A stretch of 64,000 bases of DNA. Origin: Rhizobium sp. ZPR4 (GTDB lineage Bacteria; Pseudomonadota; Alphaproteobacteria; Rhizobiales; Rhizobiaceae). Under the pieces are notes generated by a model. The model was not told the DNA's origin, searched no databases, and was given only the letters and a program-made list of their open reading frames with translations. Position 1 is the first letter of the stretch, and every line of letters begins with the position of its first letter. Shown here piece by piece: positions 37,287 to 46,698 of the stretch. The stretch lies in the NCBI RefSeq assembly GCF_040215725.1, contig NZ_CP157967.1, positions 2,418,001-2,482,000 of the forward strand. Direction: 5' to 3'. Position numbers and translations under genes: made by a program.

Positions 37287-38564
37287 TCAACCCTTGAACG
37301 TATATTCCGCGATCGATTCCGGCTTCATCTCGATCGAGAAGCCCGGCAGGCCCGGCGGCATGTAGGCTGCGTCGCGGATGATGCAGGGGTCGATGAAATG
37401 CTCGTGCAGGTGATCGACATATTCGATGACGCGGCCATCCTTGGTGCCGGATACGGCGATATAGTCGATCATCGACAGGTGCTGCACATATTCGCAAAGA
37501 CCGACACCGCCGGCATGCGGCCAGACCGGCAACCCATACTTGGCGGCGATCAGCAGCACCGCCAGCACTTCGTTGAGGCCACCCATGCGGCAGGAATCGA
37601 TCTGCACGATGTCGATCGCGCCCTCGGCGATGAACTGCTTGAACATGATGCGGTTCTGGCACATCTCGCCGGTCGCAACCTTCACCGGGCCGATGGCCTG
37701 ACGGATCTTGCGATGTCCGGCGACATCATCCGGGCTGGTTGGCTCTTCGATGAAGAAGGGTTTGGCGAAGGCGAGCTTCTTCACCCAGTCGATCGCCTGA
37801 TTGACTTCCCAGACCTGGTTGGCATCGATCATCAGGTAGCGGTCGGGGCCGATGACCTCGCGGGCAATCGTCAGGCGACGGATATCGTCTTCGAGATCGC
37901 GGCCGACCTTCATCTTCACATGGTTGAAGCCGGCGTCGATCGCCTCCTGGCACAGGCGGCGCAGCTTGGCGTCATCATAGCCGAGCCAGCCGGCCGAGGT
38001 CGTGTAGCAGGCATAGCCCTCGCGCTCGAGCGTGGCGATACGATCAGCCTTGCCGGTCTCCGCCTTCTTGAGGATGGCAACCGCCTCTTCGCGGGTGAGA
38101 ACGTCAGTCAGGTAGCGATAGTCGACGATATCGGCGATCTGCTCCGCATCCATCTCCGCAACCAGCCGCCAGACCGGCTTGCCGGCTTCCTTGGCCAGCA
38201 GATCCCAGACGGCATTGACGACGGCGCCCGTCGCCAGATGCATCGCGCCCTTTTCCGGACCGATCCAGCGCAGTTGGCTGTCGCTGGTCAGATGCCGCCA
38301 GTATTTGCCGGGATTTTCCAGAACGGTCGCGAGTTCCGTGCCGACCACCAGATGCCGCATCGCTTCGATCGCCATGCAGCAGATGTCGTTGCCGCGGCCG
38401 ATGGTGAAGGTCAGGCCATGGCCGGCAAGGCCGGGCTTGTCGGTATCGAGAATGACGTAGGCCGCCGAATAATCCGGATCGGGATTCATCGCATCCGAAC
38501 CGTCGAGGCTCTGCGATGTGGGGAAGCGCAAATCGAAAACGCGAAGATTGGTGATGCGCGTCAT
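37287..38564 (-). CDS. L-fuconate dehydratase (enolase superfamily)
   Basis: This 425-residue enolase-superfamily sugar acid dehydratase has the catalytic lysine in HVKMKVGRD and metal ligands in LMIDANQVWE, FIEEPTSPDD and KVATGEMCQN. The general acid/base histidine is in WPHAGGVGL, and the N-terminal capping domain is complete. The length and the N-terminus TRITNLRVFDLRFPTSQSLDGSDAMN (shortened here) match L-fuconate dehydratase. It would dehydrate L-fuconate to 2-keto-3-deoxy-L-fuconate in plant sugar use. No other fucose gene adjoins; the nearest is a CoA-transferase 42 bases upstream in the same direction. Confidence 0.9.
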   Translation of the reverse strand: MTRITNLRVFDLRFPTSQSLDGSDAMNPDPDYSAAYVILDTDKPGLAGHGLTFTIGRGNDICCMAIEAMRHLVVGTELATVLENPGKYWRHLTSDSQLRWIGPEKGAMHLATGAVVNAVWDLLAKEAGKPVWRLVAEMDAEQIADIVDYRYLTDVLTREEAVAILKKAETGKADRIATLEREGYACYTTSAGWLGYDDAKLRRLCQEAIDAGFNHVKMKVGRDLEDDIRRLTIAREVIGPDRYLMIDANQVWEVNQAIDWVKKLAFAKPFFIEEPTSPDDVAGHRKIRQAIGPVKVATGEMCQNRIMFKQFIAEGAIDIVQIDSCRMGGLNEVLAVLLIAAKYGLPVWPHAGGVGLCEYVQHLSMIDYIAVSGTKDGRVIEYVDHLHEHFIDPCIIRDAAYMPPGLPGFSIEMKPESIAEYTFKG

Positions 38565-38606
38565 TGGAAAACTCCTTCTAGATCCATCGGCGACCTCGCG
38601 ACCTCT

Positions 38607-39767
38607 TCAGCCAAGGTCGAACTCCTCCCAGAGCGCCGCATTATGCTCGCCAACGTGCGGGGCCGCACGCTCGAATTTCGGCCGCTGTCCATCGATGCGG
38701 ATGGGCGAACGGGTGGTCTGCAGGCTGATGCCATCATCGCGCCCGACCGTCTGCAGCATGTCGAGAACGCGGAAGCCTTCGCTGCCCAGAAGCTCCGGCC
38801 AGTTCAGCACCTTAGCGCACCAGATGTCGGCTGGCTCGAGGATCGCGAGCCAGTCGTCGACATTGCGGGTGGAAATGCGAGCGGCGATCAGCGCCTTGAT
38901 CTCGTCGCGCGCGGTAAACCAGCTCTTCGGATCGTCGCGATAAGGCGCCAGCTCCTCCATGCCAAGCAGATCGGCCAACTTCGAAATCGGCGTCATGGCG
39001 ATGGCGAGATAGCCGTCGGCGGCGGGATAGACGCCATAGGGCGCGGAAAGATAGGCGTGGGCGCTGCGGACATGGGAGCGCTCGGGCAGCCTGTTGCCGC
39101 TGTTCATGTGCACGCTCAACACTTCGACCTGCAGATCGACCAGCGCCTCGAGCAGACTGGTTTCCACCAAACCGCCCTCGCCGGTCACGCCGCGCCGCAC
39201 CAACGCTGCAAGAATTCCCTGCGCCGCCGCAGCACCCGCCAGCATATCGCCGATGGCAAGACCGAAGGGCACAGGTCCCTGCCCCTCGTCGCCGTTCAGC
39301 CACATGACGCCGGAGCGCGACTGCGCCAGAAGGTCCTGACCCGGCCGCGAAACCCACGGCCCCTCCCCGCCGTAGCCGCTGATCGAGCAGTAGACGAGGC
39401 GCGGATTGAGCTTGCGCGCGGCTTCATAATCCAGGCCCAGCCGCTCGATCACGCCGGGTCGAAAGTTTTGTACCAGGACATCGGCCCTTGAGATGAGCTT
39501 GCGCAGCGCGCTCATATCGCGTTCGTTCTTCAGATCGATCGCCAGGCTCTCCTTGGAGCGGTTGATCGCATGGAAGATGGTGGAATCGCCACTCTCGTCA
39601 TCGCTGAGATAGAGCCCGCGCGAGAGATCGCCGCCGCCCGGCCGTTCGATCTTGATGACCCTGGCGCCGAGATCCATCAGCCGCAGCGTGCAATAAGGAC
39701 CGGACAGGAACTGGCTCATGTCGACGACGACAAGCCCGGCCAGCGGCAAGTCCTTCTTCAGCGCCAT
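38607..39767 (-). CDS. CaiB/BaiF family CoA-transferase
   Basis: This 386-residue family III CoA-transferase has VVVDMSQFLSGPYCTLRLMD at the N-terminus, KIERPGGGDLSRG, and RADVLVQNFRPGVIERLGLD with the family-typical NFRPG. ISGYGGEGPWVSRPGQDLLAQ follows in part. The likely catalytic aspartate is the one in the PGQDLLAQ region. ATG at 39767 has GGGAG 6 bases upstream and is preferred to a GTG 12 bases earlier. It would move CoA between carboxylic acids. It shares a strand with L-fuconate dehydratase, though no joint pathway is evident. Confidence 0.88.
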   Translation of the reverse strand: MALKKDLPLAGLVVVDMSQFLSGPYCTLRLMDLGARVIKIERPGGGDLSRGLYLSDDESGDSTIFHAINRSKESLAIDLKNERDMSALRKLISRADVLVQNFRPGVIERLGLDYEAARKLNPRLVYCSISGYGGEGPWVSRPGQDLLAQSRSGVMWLNGDEGQGPVPFGLAIGDMLAGAAAAQGILAALVRRGVTGEGGLVETSLLEALVDLQVEVLSVHMNSGNRLPERSHVRSAHAYLSAPYGVYPAADGYLAIAMTPISKLADLLGMEELAPYRDDPKSWFTARDEIKALIAARISTRNVDDWLAILEPADIWCAKVLNWPELLGSEGFRVLDMLQTVGRDDGISLQTTRSPIRIDGQRPKFERAAPHVGEHNAALWEEFDLG

Positions 39768-40003
39768 CGATACTCCCACTCCCTGCCTTCACCCCGGCCA
39801 AAAGCACCTCTCCGCCTCGAGGATCATCCTCGTCATCGGTTTCCGCACCAGCCTCACTCTTCTTATGTAAATAGTATTTTCACATATGGATGATTTTTGC
39901 AAACGAAAAGAGGGAGGATAATGGAAGCTCCGCCCGCCCATCTCAGCAGGCAATGCATTATGGTTCCACACAATGAGAATTGCTGAAAGGAAGGAGAGAG
40001 GAA

Positions 40004-40417
40004 ATGGCGACGGTCAAATTGCTCGATGATGCAGAAGCGGAGGCGATCCCGGCGGTCAAGGCGGTGTTCGACGACATTCGCGCGGTGAGAAAATCCGATT
40101 TCGTCAACAATTTCTGGCGCGGCCTCGCCAACGATCCCGCATTGCTCAAACGCACCTGGGAAGGCCTGAAAGCGGTCATGGTGAGAGAAGGCGCACTTGA
40201 TCCGCTCGTACGCGAAATGATCTACATAGCCGTCTCCTCGGCCAATGGCTGCACCTATTGCGTCCATTCGCACACGGCGGCCGCCAGGGCGAAGGGCATG
40301 ACTGACGCCCAGCATGGGGAGCTGCTGGCGGTTATCGGACTGGCCGGACAGACCAATCACCTCGTGACGGCGATGCAGATTCCCGTCGATCCCGAATTCG
40401 ACGTAGGCAATCGATAA
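40004..40417 (+). CDS. Carboxymuconolactone decarboxylase/AhpD family protein
   Basis: This 137-residue AhpD-fold protein has the redox motif intact: Glu71, then Cys83-X2-Cys86 and His90 in NGCTYCVHSH. Such proteins act as alkylhydroperoxidases using disulfide relay partners. An AAGGAGAGAGG site precedes the ATG at 40004. The gene ends just before a strong bidirectional-looking terminator shared with the convergent small gene at 40475. Confidence 0.87.
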   Translation: MATVKLLDDAEAEAIPAVKAVFDDIRAVRKSDFVNNFWRGLANDPALLKRTWEGLKAVMVREGALDPLVREMIYIAVSSANGCTYCVHSHTAAARAKGMTDAQHGELLAVIGLAGQTNHLVTAMQIPVDPEFDVGNR

Positions 40418-40423
40418 AATGCC

Positions 40424-40455
40424 AAAAGGCCCGCTGGTGCGTGCCAGCGGGCCTT
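40424..40455. terminator. Terminator hairpin between convergent genes
   Basis: AAGGCCCGCTGG (40426-40437) pairs perfectly over 12 bases with CCAGCGGGCCTT (40444-40455) around a 6-base loop. A-rich sequence stands to the left, so it reads best as a terminator for the minus-strand gene and also serves the plus-strand gene. Confidence 0.8.
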
Positions 40456-40474
40456 CCATAAACAATCTTCGCTA

Positions 40475-40864
40475 TTAGCGATCCGACGTTTCCGCCGCCT
40501 GGGTATCTGCCGCAATGGCAGCGACGTTGACGCCATTGTTCACGGCCAGGAGCCTTTTGCGGACCAGAACGCCCATCACGCGGGCGGCCGTCGAAAAGGT
40601 CATCGTGTCAAGCGGACCCTCGCCCTCCCATGGCTTGGTCAGCCGCTCGGTCACGGCCGAAACGATGTTATTGGGCACGATATCAGTGCATTCGCGCATG
40701 GTTTCGAACACGACGCTGATGGGGTGAATACGTCCCTCGAACGTCACGATCGGTTCGGTTACTTCGCTGTCCCATTCCTCGAAGGCGTAGAGCGCCTCGC
40801 GGAAGAGCTGCTGCAGGGTGATGGGGGCATGACCCTCATGAAGGGGCGGCAAGGCATTCGACAT
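40475..40864 (-). CDS. Hypothetical protein, 129 residues
   Basis: I do not recognise this protein. It is a soluble 129-residue polypeptide with an acidic, mainly helical look (LQQLFREALYAFEEWDSEV; TFSTAARVMGVLVRKRLLAV) and no cysteine or membrane pattern of note. GGAGA precedes the ATG at 40864. It is convergent with the AhpD-like gene and divergent from the cupin gene. GC and codon use match the neighbours, so it is probably a real gene. Confidence 0.65.
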   Translation of the reverse strand: MSNALPPLHEGHAPITLQQLFREALYAFEEWDSEVTEPIVTFEGRIHPISVVFETMRECTDIVPNNIVSAVTERLTKPWEGEGPLDTMTFSTAARVMGVLVRKRLLAVNNGVNVAAIAADTQAAETSDR

Positions 40865-41195
40865 GTCTGTCTCCTTTCAATTGGAAGTCCGGCGCATATA
40901 TGAAAGTCGATGGTCTCTCCTCCGAGACCCAAGCGCTGCTTCTTCAGTTTGGCGCGCCCGAAAACGGGGGGTATGGCGCGGCAAACCATCTTGTGACCGG
41001 CGCAACGCGGGACGCACACGAAATGTTCCCACCGGTCATGTAACTTGATCAAGTCTATAGATTAATCTCGACTTGAAAAGCCTCTTTGCAAATTTTCTGT
41101 AATTCTCTTTATTTTTGAATGACTTCGCGTAGAGTGAAATGACAGCGCATCTGTGGAAGACATGCGAATCTCCCTCCAGCTCCGAAAGGACGACC

Positions 41196-41699
41196 ATGTG
41201 CGGCGACCATGAACACGAGCATCAGGACGGCCACGATCCCGGCCACCAACACGTCGATTGGCGCGAGCATGGCATCAAGATCATCCCGGGCAATGCCCTC
41301 GACCCGAATACGGCTCAGACCCCCGGCATGAACCGCGCAACCGCGATCAACCATGCCCGCGCCGGCGCTGAAAAGATCTGGGCGGGAACCGTGACCATCC
41401 ACGCCAATGCCAAGACCGGCGCTCACCACCACGGCGATCTCGAAAGCATCATCTATGTCGTCAAAGGCAAGGCGCGGATGCGCTGGGGCGACAACCTGGA
41501 ATTCGTCGCCGAAGCCGGCCCCGGCGACTTCATCTTCGTACCACCCTATGTGCCGCATCAGGAGATCAATGCCAGCCGCGACGAGACGCTGGAATGCGTG
41601 CTTGTCCGCTCCGGCCAGGAGCCGGTTGTCGTCAATCTCGACATCGAACCGGTTGAAAAGCCGGAAGAGGTTCTCTGGAAAGATCCGATTCACCGCTAA
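41196..41699 (+). CDS. Cupin domain protein with His-rich N-terminus
   Basis: This 167-residue single-domain cupin has motif 1 GAHHHGDLESIIYVVKGKARMRWG near residue 90 (cited in part) and motif 2 GDFIFVPPYVPHQEIN near 125, giving the usual His/His/Glu/His metal site. The N-terminus is rich in metal-binding residues (MCGDHEHEHQDGHDPGHQHV). ATG at 41196 follows AAAGGA. The catalytic role cannot be deduced. It lies 212 bases upstream of metQ on the same strand. Confidence 0.82.
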   Translation: MCGDHEHEHQDGHDPGHQHVDWREHGIKIIPGNALDPNTAQTPGMNRATAINHARAGAEKIWAGTVTIHANAKTGAHHHGDLESIIYVVKGKARMRWGDNLEFVAEAGPGDFIFVPPYVPHQEINASRDETLECVLVRSGQEPVVVNLDIEPVEKPEEVLWKDPIHR

Positions 41700-41782
41700 T
41701 CTGTCTATTTTTTATGCAGATGCCTATTTTGCCACATAAATAATCTACTGTATTTATAGAAAATTAGTTTGCTCTTTTGCGC

Positions 41783-41816
41783 TGCACTGAAAAGAGTTTT
41801 TCAGAACCGCAGTGCA
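41783..41816 (+). promoter_or_regulatory. Competing hairpins in the metQ leader
   Basis: TGCACTG (41783-41789) can pair with CAGTGCA (41810-41816). CTGAAAA (41787-41793) can instead pair with TTTTCAG (41798-41804). The two helices share CTG, so they are at least partly exclusive. They sit about 95-130 bases before the metQ start. A control element for the methionine importer is possible but unproven; it does not look like a SAM-II riboswitch to me. Confidence 0.35.
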
Positions 41817-41911
41817 CAACGCATGATCCTGCTTCGCGGATAGAGCGCACGTCTGAGATGATCCCACGGTCAACGAGAGAACGATCTCGACCATCTGGAA
41901 CAGGATTTCCC

Positions 41912-42760
41912 ATGACTGAAAAGCTTTCTAAAGGTTTCGACGCGCTGCGCCTTTCCCGCCGCGCCGGCCTTGCCGCCATCCTTGCCTCCGCTGTCGCCGT
42001 ATTCGGCTTGACGGCAACCGCCACGCCATCTTTCGCCGCAGACAAGACGATCAAGGTCGGCATCATGAGCGGCGAGGACGAGGATGTCTGGCGCGTCGTA
42101 GTTGCTGAAGCCGCCAAGAAGGGCCTGACGGTCGAGCCGGTCGTCTTCAACGACTATACCCAGCCGAACGAAGCTCTGGAGCGCGGCGAAATCGACGCCA
42201 ATGCCTTCCAGCACAAGCCCTACCTCGACAACCAGATCAAGCAGCACGGCTACCACATCGTCGTTGCCGGCTATACGGGTATCTGGCCGATCGGCCTCTA
42301 CACGAAGAAATACAAGACCGTGGCCGAGCTTCCCAAGGGCGCTGCCATCGGCGTGCCGAACGACCCTTCCAACGAGGGCCGCGCGCTTCTCGTTCTGCAG
42401 CATGAAGGCATCATCAAGCTCAAGGATGGCACCGGCATCCTCGCCACGGTCGCCGATATCGCGGAAAACCCGAAGAACGTCGACATCAAGGAACTGGATG
42501 CCGGCATCGTCGGCCGCTCGATCGACGATCTCGATGCAGCCGTCGTCAACACCGACTGGGCGCTGAAAGCGGGGCTCTCGGTGCAAGACCGCATCGCGCA
42601 GGAACAGACCGAAGGCAACCCGTACCGCAACTTCATCGCCGTCAAGCAGGGCAGCGAGAACGAAGCCTGGGTCAAGACGCTGGTTGCCTCCTACCAGAAC
42701 GATACCGTCAAGGCGGAATTCGACAAAGTCTACAAGGGGACTGGCCAGAGCGCCTATTGA
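41912..42760 (+). CDS. metQ: MetQ/NlpA family methionine-binding protein
   Basis: This 282-residue substrate-binding protein of the methionine uptake transporter has the NlpA pattern (DKTIKVGIMSGEDEDVWRV; VFNDYTQPNEALERGEIDAN; FQHKPYLDNQI; IGVPNDPSNEGRAL). The N-terminal signal (LAAILASAVAVFGLTATA) ends in SFAAD with no lipobox cysteine, so it should be a free periplasmic protein rather than a lipoprotein. ATG at 41912 follows AGGA. metN and metI follow after a repeat-filled gap of 358 bases. Confidence 0.9.
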   Translation: MTEKLSKGFDALRLSRRAGLAAILASAVAVFGLTATATPSFAADKTIKVGIMSGEDEDVWRVVVAEAAKKGLTVEPVVFNDYTQPNEALERGEIDANAFQHKPYLDNQIKQHGYHIVVAGYTGIWPIGLYTKKYKTVAELPKGAAIGVPNDPSNEGRALLVLQHEGIIKLKDGTGILATVADIAENPKNVDIKELDAGIVGRSIDDLDAAVVNTDWALKAGLSVQDRIAQEQTEGNPYRNFIAVKQGSENEAWVKTLVASYQNDTVKAEFDKVYKGTGQSAY

Positions 42761-43118
42761 TATCAGGACGGCGCGGGGGACAGCGCTGAACGGCGGGCGG
42801 TCGGGGCATCTTGCCCGGGCCGCCTTCGGCGTTTTTCCATGAAGGATGCGACCACGTTGGCTGAGAAGTTCGTGGAGAGTGCGCACCCCTCTCTGTCGCT
42901 TTCGCGACATCTCCGCCAAGGGGGAGATCGTGGGGAGTATGCCGCCCGCGCCGCAAAACAAATCAGCGAAGCATCCGCGTATGCAATCTGTGCCTCCTGG
43001 TGATGGCTTGCCAAACATTACCAATCTCCCCCTGTGGGGGAGATGTCCCGAAAGGGATAGAGGGGGGTATAATGGCCTCAGCAAACTCAAAGGCCGCTTT
43101 TACAAAAAGAGACAGAGA
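42761..43118. repeat. Intergenic inverted repeats between metQ and metN
   Basis: This gene-free stretch contains two inverted copies of a C-rich palindromic element, at about 42887-42935 and 43021-43075. One reads CGCGACATCTCC...GGGGGAGAT and the other ATCTCCCCCT...GGAGATGTCCCG. Each forms its own hairpin and the pair can also fold together. It is a rhizobial intergenic repeat separating the binding-protein gene from the ATPase gene. Confidence 0.7.
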
Positions 43119-44204
43119 ATGAATTCTTTCACCCCTGCCACATCAATCGACGGACAGGCGCCTCCTGAGCGATCGACGGGCGACGAGATCGTCCGCCTGA
43201 TCAATGTCCGCCGCAGGTTTGGCGCGACGCCGGCCCTGGACGGCATATCGCTGACTGCACGACGCGGCGAGATCGTTGGCATCATCGGCCGCAGCGGCGC
43301 CGGCAAATCGACGCTGATCCGCTGCCTGAACGGGCTGGAACGTGCCGATAGCGGCGAGATCCACATCGAGGGCCGCGATATCGCCCGCCTTTCGGAAAAG
43401 GAGCTGCAGCCGCTGCGCCGCCGCATCGGCATGGTCTTTCAGCATTTCAATCTGCTGTCCTCGAGGACCGTCGAGGAAAACATAGCGCTTCCACTGAAGA
43501 TAGAAGGCGTCTCCAAGCAGGAACGATTGCAGCGCGCTCGCGAACTGCTCGAACTTGTCGGCCTCGCCGACAAGGCAAAAGCCTATCCATCGGCGCTTTC
43601 AGGCGGTCAGAAGCAGCGCGTCGGCATTGCCCGCGCCCTCGCCGCCCGGCCTGCCATTCTCCTTTCGGACGAAGCGACATCGGCGCTCGACCCGGAAACC
43701 ACCCGATCCATCCTGGCACTGTTGAAGGACATCAACCGCAAGCTCGGCCTGACGATCCTGCTCATCACCCATGAGATGGAAGTGATCCGCTCGATCGCCG
43801 ATCGTGTCGCGGTCATCGACGCCGGCCGGATCGTCGAAGAAGGTTCGGTATGGACGGTGTTCGCCAATCCGCAAACGGAGATCGCAGCAAGCCTGCTCAG
43901 CGGCGCCCGCCCGCAGCTTCCCGAGCATATCGCCGCCCGCCTTTCACCAACATCAGGAACTGAAGCCATCCTCAGTGTCGATCTAGCCGGCCCTGCCGCG
44001 CAAGGCGCGCTTTTTGCCGAGCTTTCGGCCGCCCTTCCCCGCTCCTTCCGGCTGGTTCACGGTGGCATCGACCATATCCAGAACCAGCCCGTCGCCCGTT
44101 TCTTCGTGGCGGTGCCGACGCACAATGCGACCTTGCCGACGCAGGTCAGTGACTTTTTGAAAGCCCGTTCCGCCCGGGTGGAGGTTCTAGGCTATGACAA
44201 CTGA
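43119..44204 (+). CDS. metN: Methionine ABC transporter ATP-binding protein
   Basis: This 361-residue ATPase has Walker [12 protein letters not shown] near residue 63, signature [17 protein letters not shown], Walker [17 protein letters not shown] and switch LLITHEME, all typical of MetN. A C-terminal NIL-type regulatory domain of about 80 residues ([20 protein letters not shown] onward) follows and in homologues senses intracellular methionine. ATG at 43119 is chosen because the longer frame runs through the palindromic repeats. It overlaps metI by 11 bases. Confidence 0.93.
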   Translation: MNSFTPATSIDGQAPPERSTGDEIVRLINVRRRFGATPALDGISLTARRGEIVGIIGRSGAGKSTLIRCLNGLERADSGEIHIEGRDIARLSEKELQPLRRRIGMVFQHFNLLSSRTVEENIALPLKIEGVSKQERLQRARELLELVGLADKAKAYPSALSGGQKQRVGIARALAARPAILLSDEATSALDPETTRSILALLKDINRKLGLTILLITHEMEVIRSIADRVAVIDAGRIVEEGSVWTVFANPQTEIAASLLSGARPQLPEHIAARLSPTSGTEAILSVDLAGPAAQGALFAELSAALPRSFRLVHGGIDHIQNQPVARFFVAVPTHNATLPTQVSDFLKARSARVEVLGYDN

Positions 44205-44850
44205 CGTAATCCTCGGCCTGCTTTGGCGCTCCTTCTGGCAAACGATCTGGATGACGGGTGCATCCGGCCTTCTTTCCCTCATCGTCGGCCTGCCGCTTGG
44301 CCTCGCGCTCGTCGTCACCGGCCGCGGCGGCATTGCCGAACAGGGTGCGATCAACCGCGTTCTCGGCATATTGGTCGATGGCTTCCGCGCCGTGCCTTTC
44401 ATCATCCTGCTGATCGCCTTGATTCCGCTGACGCGCCTGATCGTCGGCACGGCGCTCGGCACGACGGCCGCAATCGTGCCGCTGACCATCGCCGCCATTC
44501 CCTATTACGCGCGTGTCGCGGAAGTCTCGCTGCGCGACGTCGATCGCGGCCTGATCGATGCGGTGCGCGCCATGGGCGGCAATCGCTGGACCATCATCCG
44601 TGAGGTACTGATACCCGAAGCCATGCCCGGCATCGTCGCCGGCTTCACCGTAACCATGGTGACGCTGATCGGCGCTTCCGCCATGGCCGGCACGATCGGC
44701 GGCGGCGGCCTTGGCGACCTTGCCATCCGCTATGGCTACCAACGCTACGAGACGAGCATCATGATCGCCGTCGTCATCATCCTGATCATTCTGGTCTGGG
44801 GTATGCAGTGGCTGGGCGATCGCCTGGCCACCCGGCTTGATCGCCGCTAG
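44194..44850 (+). CDS. metI: Methionine ABC transporter permease
   Basis: This 218-residue MetI-type permease has about five membrane helices and the cytoplasmic coupling loop [24 protein letters not shown] near residue 125 (cited in part). [20 protein letters not shown] near 170 is diagnostic of MetI. It overlaps metN, so translation is coupled. With MetN and MetQ it forms a D/L-methionine importer. Confidence 0.94.
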   Translation: MTTDVILGLLWRSFWQTIWMTGASGLLSLIVGLPLGLALVVTGRGGIAEQGAINRVLGILVDGFRAVPFIILLIALIPLTRLIVGTALGTTAAIVPLTIAAIPYYARVAEVSLRDVDRGLIDAVRAMGGNRWTIIREVLIPEAMPGIVAGFTVTMVTLIGASAMAGTIGGGGLGDLAIRYGYQRYETSIMIAVVIILIILVWGMQWLGDRLATRLDRR

Positions 44851-44871
44851 TTCCACCAAAACAAACTCATT

Positions 44872-44899
44872 CCCGGCGCCGGGGAGACATGGCGCCGGG
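44872..44899. terminator. GC-rich hairpin after metI
   Basis: CCCGGCGCC (44872-44880) pairs perfectly with GGCGCCGGG (44891-44899) around a 10-base loop, 22 bases after the metI stop and before a convergent gene. There is no T-tract, so its action as a terminator is uncertain. Confidence 0.5.
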
Positions 44900-44914
44900 C
44901 ATGGAGAACAATGA

Positions 44915-45946
44915 TCAATTGCGCGTAACCGGCTTCGAGCGCATGCGCGACACCGTTTCTCGCTCGGCACGCTTGCAGCGCATTGGCGGCAGGCCGCGAT
45001 CCATCAGATCCATATCCTCCAGCACCATTTCACCCATCTTCTTGAAGGCGCTGTCGAGTGCGCCGGCGCGATGCGCCGAACGCAAGAAACCCTTGAGCTT
45101 GCGTACCGGATGATCCCTGCCGAGCGGCTCCTCGGGATAGACATCGCTCGCCGCCACGATATGGCCGGAGGCGACCGCCGCCATCAGCGCATCGAAATCG
45201 ACGACATCGGCGCGACTGAGCAGAATGAAAGCCGCACCCTTGCGCATCTTTGCAAAGGCCTCAGCGCCGAGAAAGCCCTTGTTCTCGCTGGTGACCGACG
45301 CGACCACGAACACGAAATCACTGCCGGACAAGACTTCGTCCAGCCCAGTGGGCTGCACGCCATGCTCCCTGAGGATCGATGGCGGCATCCAGGGATCGAA
45401 CACCTTGATGTTGGAGCGGAAGCCGGAAAGCACACGGTTCAACGCCTTGCCGAGATCACCGAAGCCGACAATGCCGATATCGCTACCTGAAATCAGCCGC
45501 GCGCTGGCATTGCCGTCACCGCCCCAAAGCTCCCTGCCCTCGCGAAAGTCCAAATCGGCATCGGCGATCCCACGCGCCAGGCTCAGGGCAAATCCAAGAC
45601 CGATCTCGGCGACCGGCTCGGCAAAGACGAGGCCCGTAGTGACGACGTGGATGCCGCGCTCGAAAAGAACCTCATAGGGCATGTTGTTGATGAGATTGCT
45701 CTCGACATTCAGGATGCAGCGCAGCTGCGGCATACGGTCGAGTGTCTCCTTCGACAGGGGCGGCTGGCCGATGATGTAGCGCGCCTCCCCGAGCACCTCG
45801 TCGCCCAGTCCGGCAATATTCTCCGGGTCCGCCTCGACGATGCGGTATTTCGAATGAAGCAGCGACAGTGCGTCCTCGGCAAAGATAAGCTCGAGCGAGC
45901 GCGGCTCCGGTGCGCTGATCGCCAAGGGTCTGTTGTCGGTCGTCAT
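44915..45946 (-). CDS. D-isomer-specific 2-hydroxyacid dehydrogenase
   Basis: This 343-residue NAD-dependent dehydrogenase has the nucleotide-binding motif IGIVGFGDLGKALNRVLSGF near residue 165. The catalytic trio is in LLSRADVVDFDAL (Arg), DVYPEEPLGRDHP (Glu) and LRSAHRAGALDSAF (His). It resembles phosphoglycerate dehydrogenase-like and hydroxypyruvate reductase-like family members but lacks an ACT domain. ATG at 45946 follows AGGGAGAA. The substrate is unknown. Confidence 0.87.
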   Translation of the reverse strand: MTTDNRPLAISAPEPRSLELIFAEDALSLLHSKYRIVEADPENIAGLGDEVLGEARYIIGQPPLSKETLDRMPQLRCILNVESNLINNMPYEVLFERGIHVVTTGLVFAEPVAEIGLGFALSLARGIADADLDFREGRELWGGDGNASARLISGSDIGIVGFGDLGKALNRVLSGFRSNIKVFDPWMPPSILREHGVQPTGLDEVLSGSDFVFVVASVTSENKGFLGAEAFAKMRKGAAFILLSRADVVDFDALMAAVASGHIVAASDVYPEEPLGRDHPVRKLKGFLRSAHRAGALDSAFKKMGEMVLEDMDLMDRGLPPMRCKRAERETVSRMRSKPVTRN

Positions 45947-46002
45947 TTCTGTTTCTCCCTCTATCGGGACGCGATCCAATATCATCCGATGGATGAGATC
46001 AA

Positions 46003-46698
46003 TCAGGCCTCATCCTCTTCCCCCGGCATTCCGACGGAGAAGGCGCAGATGCGCGAGAGATAGGTGAGCGGCAGACCCGTCTCTGCATGCCAGGCATTGA
46101 ACTGATCCTGTATCAACCGGAGATCTTTCTTGGTGGGCTTATTTTCCGAGATAGGGAGGCCGGCAAGCCGTAGACAGACGAGAACGTCATGGCTCATGAC
46201 GAAGCTATCGCGGCCGATCGCCCGCAGGAGATATTGCCCGGTCATGCCGCCTAGCCGGTTCGCCCGCTTGTCCAGAACGGCAAGCAAGCCGATCTGATCC
46301 ACAAGCGGCCAATCGGCAAAGAAACGGCCGGCGCTACCATGCTCGTCAGCAATCGCGCGGATGAACTGCGCGTTGGCCCGTACCGACATGATCTTGGCAC
46401 CATTGCGGATGACCCGTGGGTCCGAGGTCAGATCATGCCAGTAATCATCTGACGCCAGATTGAGAAAGGCGGGATCGAAACCAGAGAATGCCGCTTCGAA
46501 ACCAGCCCATTTCGAATCGATCACATTACGCACGAAGCCCGCGTAGAAGATGTAGCGCGTCATCTCCGACAAGATTCGATCATCGGACAGAGCACGCAGG
46601 GTCTCATGGTTCGGTGCCTTGGGCATCAGCGCCCTAAGCCCGTCGGCGCCTCCCTTACGCTTCTCGGCCCGCTCCTTGATTTCGGCAAAACTTCCCAT
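46003..46698 (-). CDS. DNA-3-methyladenine glycosylase I-like protein
   Basis: This 231-residue protein follows the Tag pattern in its middle: VIDSKWAGFEAAFSGFDP and DPRVIRNGAKIMSVRANAQF are equivalent to the WxxILxKRxxFxxAF and IRNxxKIxxxxxNA segments. The zinc-binding cysteine/histidine set of E. coli Tag is not apparent. It may therefore be a divergent base-excision glycosylase or a paralogue with another substrate. It stands alone on the minus strand. Confidence 0.65.
   Translation of the reverse strand: MGSFAEIKERAEKRKGGADGLRALMPKAPNHETLRALSDDRILSEMTRYIFYAGFVRNVIDSKWAGFEAAFSGFDPAFLNLASDDYWHDLTSDPRVIRNGAKIMSVRANAQFIRAIADEHGSAGRFFADWPLVDQIGLLAVLDKRANRLGGMTGQYLLRAIGRDSFVMSHDVLVCLRLAGLPISENKPTKKDLRLIQDQFNAWHAETGLPLTYLSRICAFSVGMPGEEDEA

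Noticed and set aside
37398..39491. A 697-codon open frame on the plus strand
   Set aside because: It is antisense to L-fuconate dehydratase and the CoA-transferase, both with clear family motifs. Long antisense frames are expected in GC-rich DNA, and its translation shows no recognisable domain.
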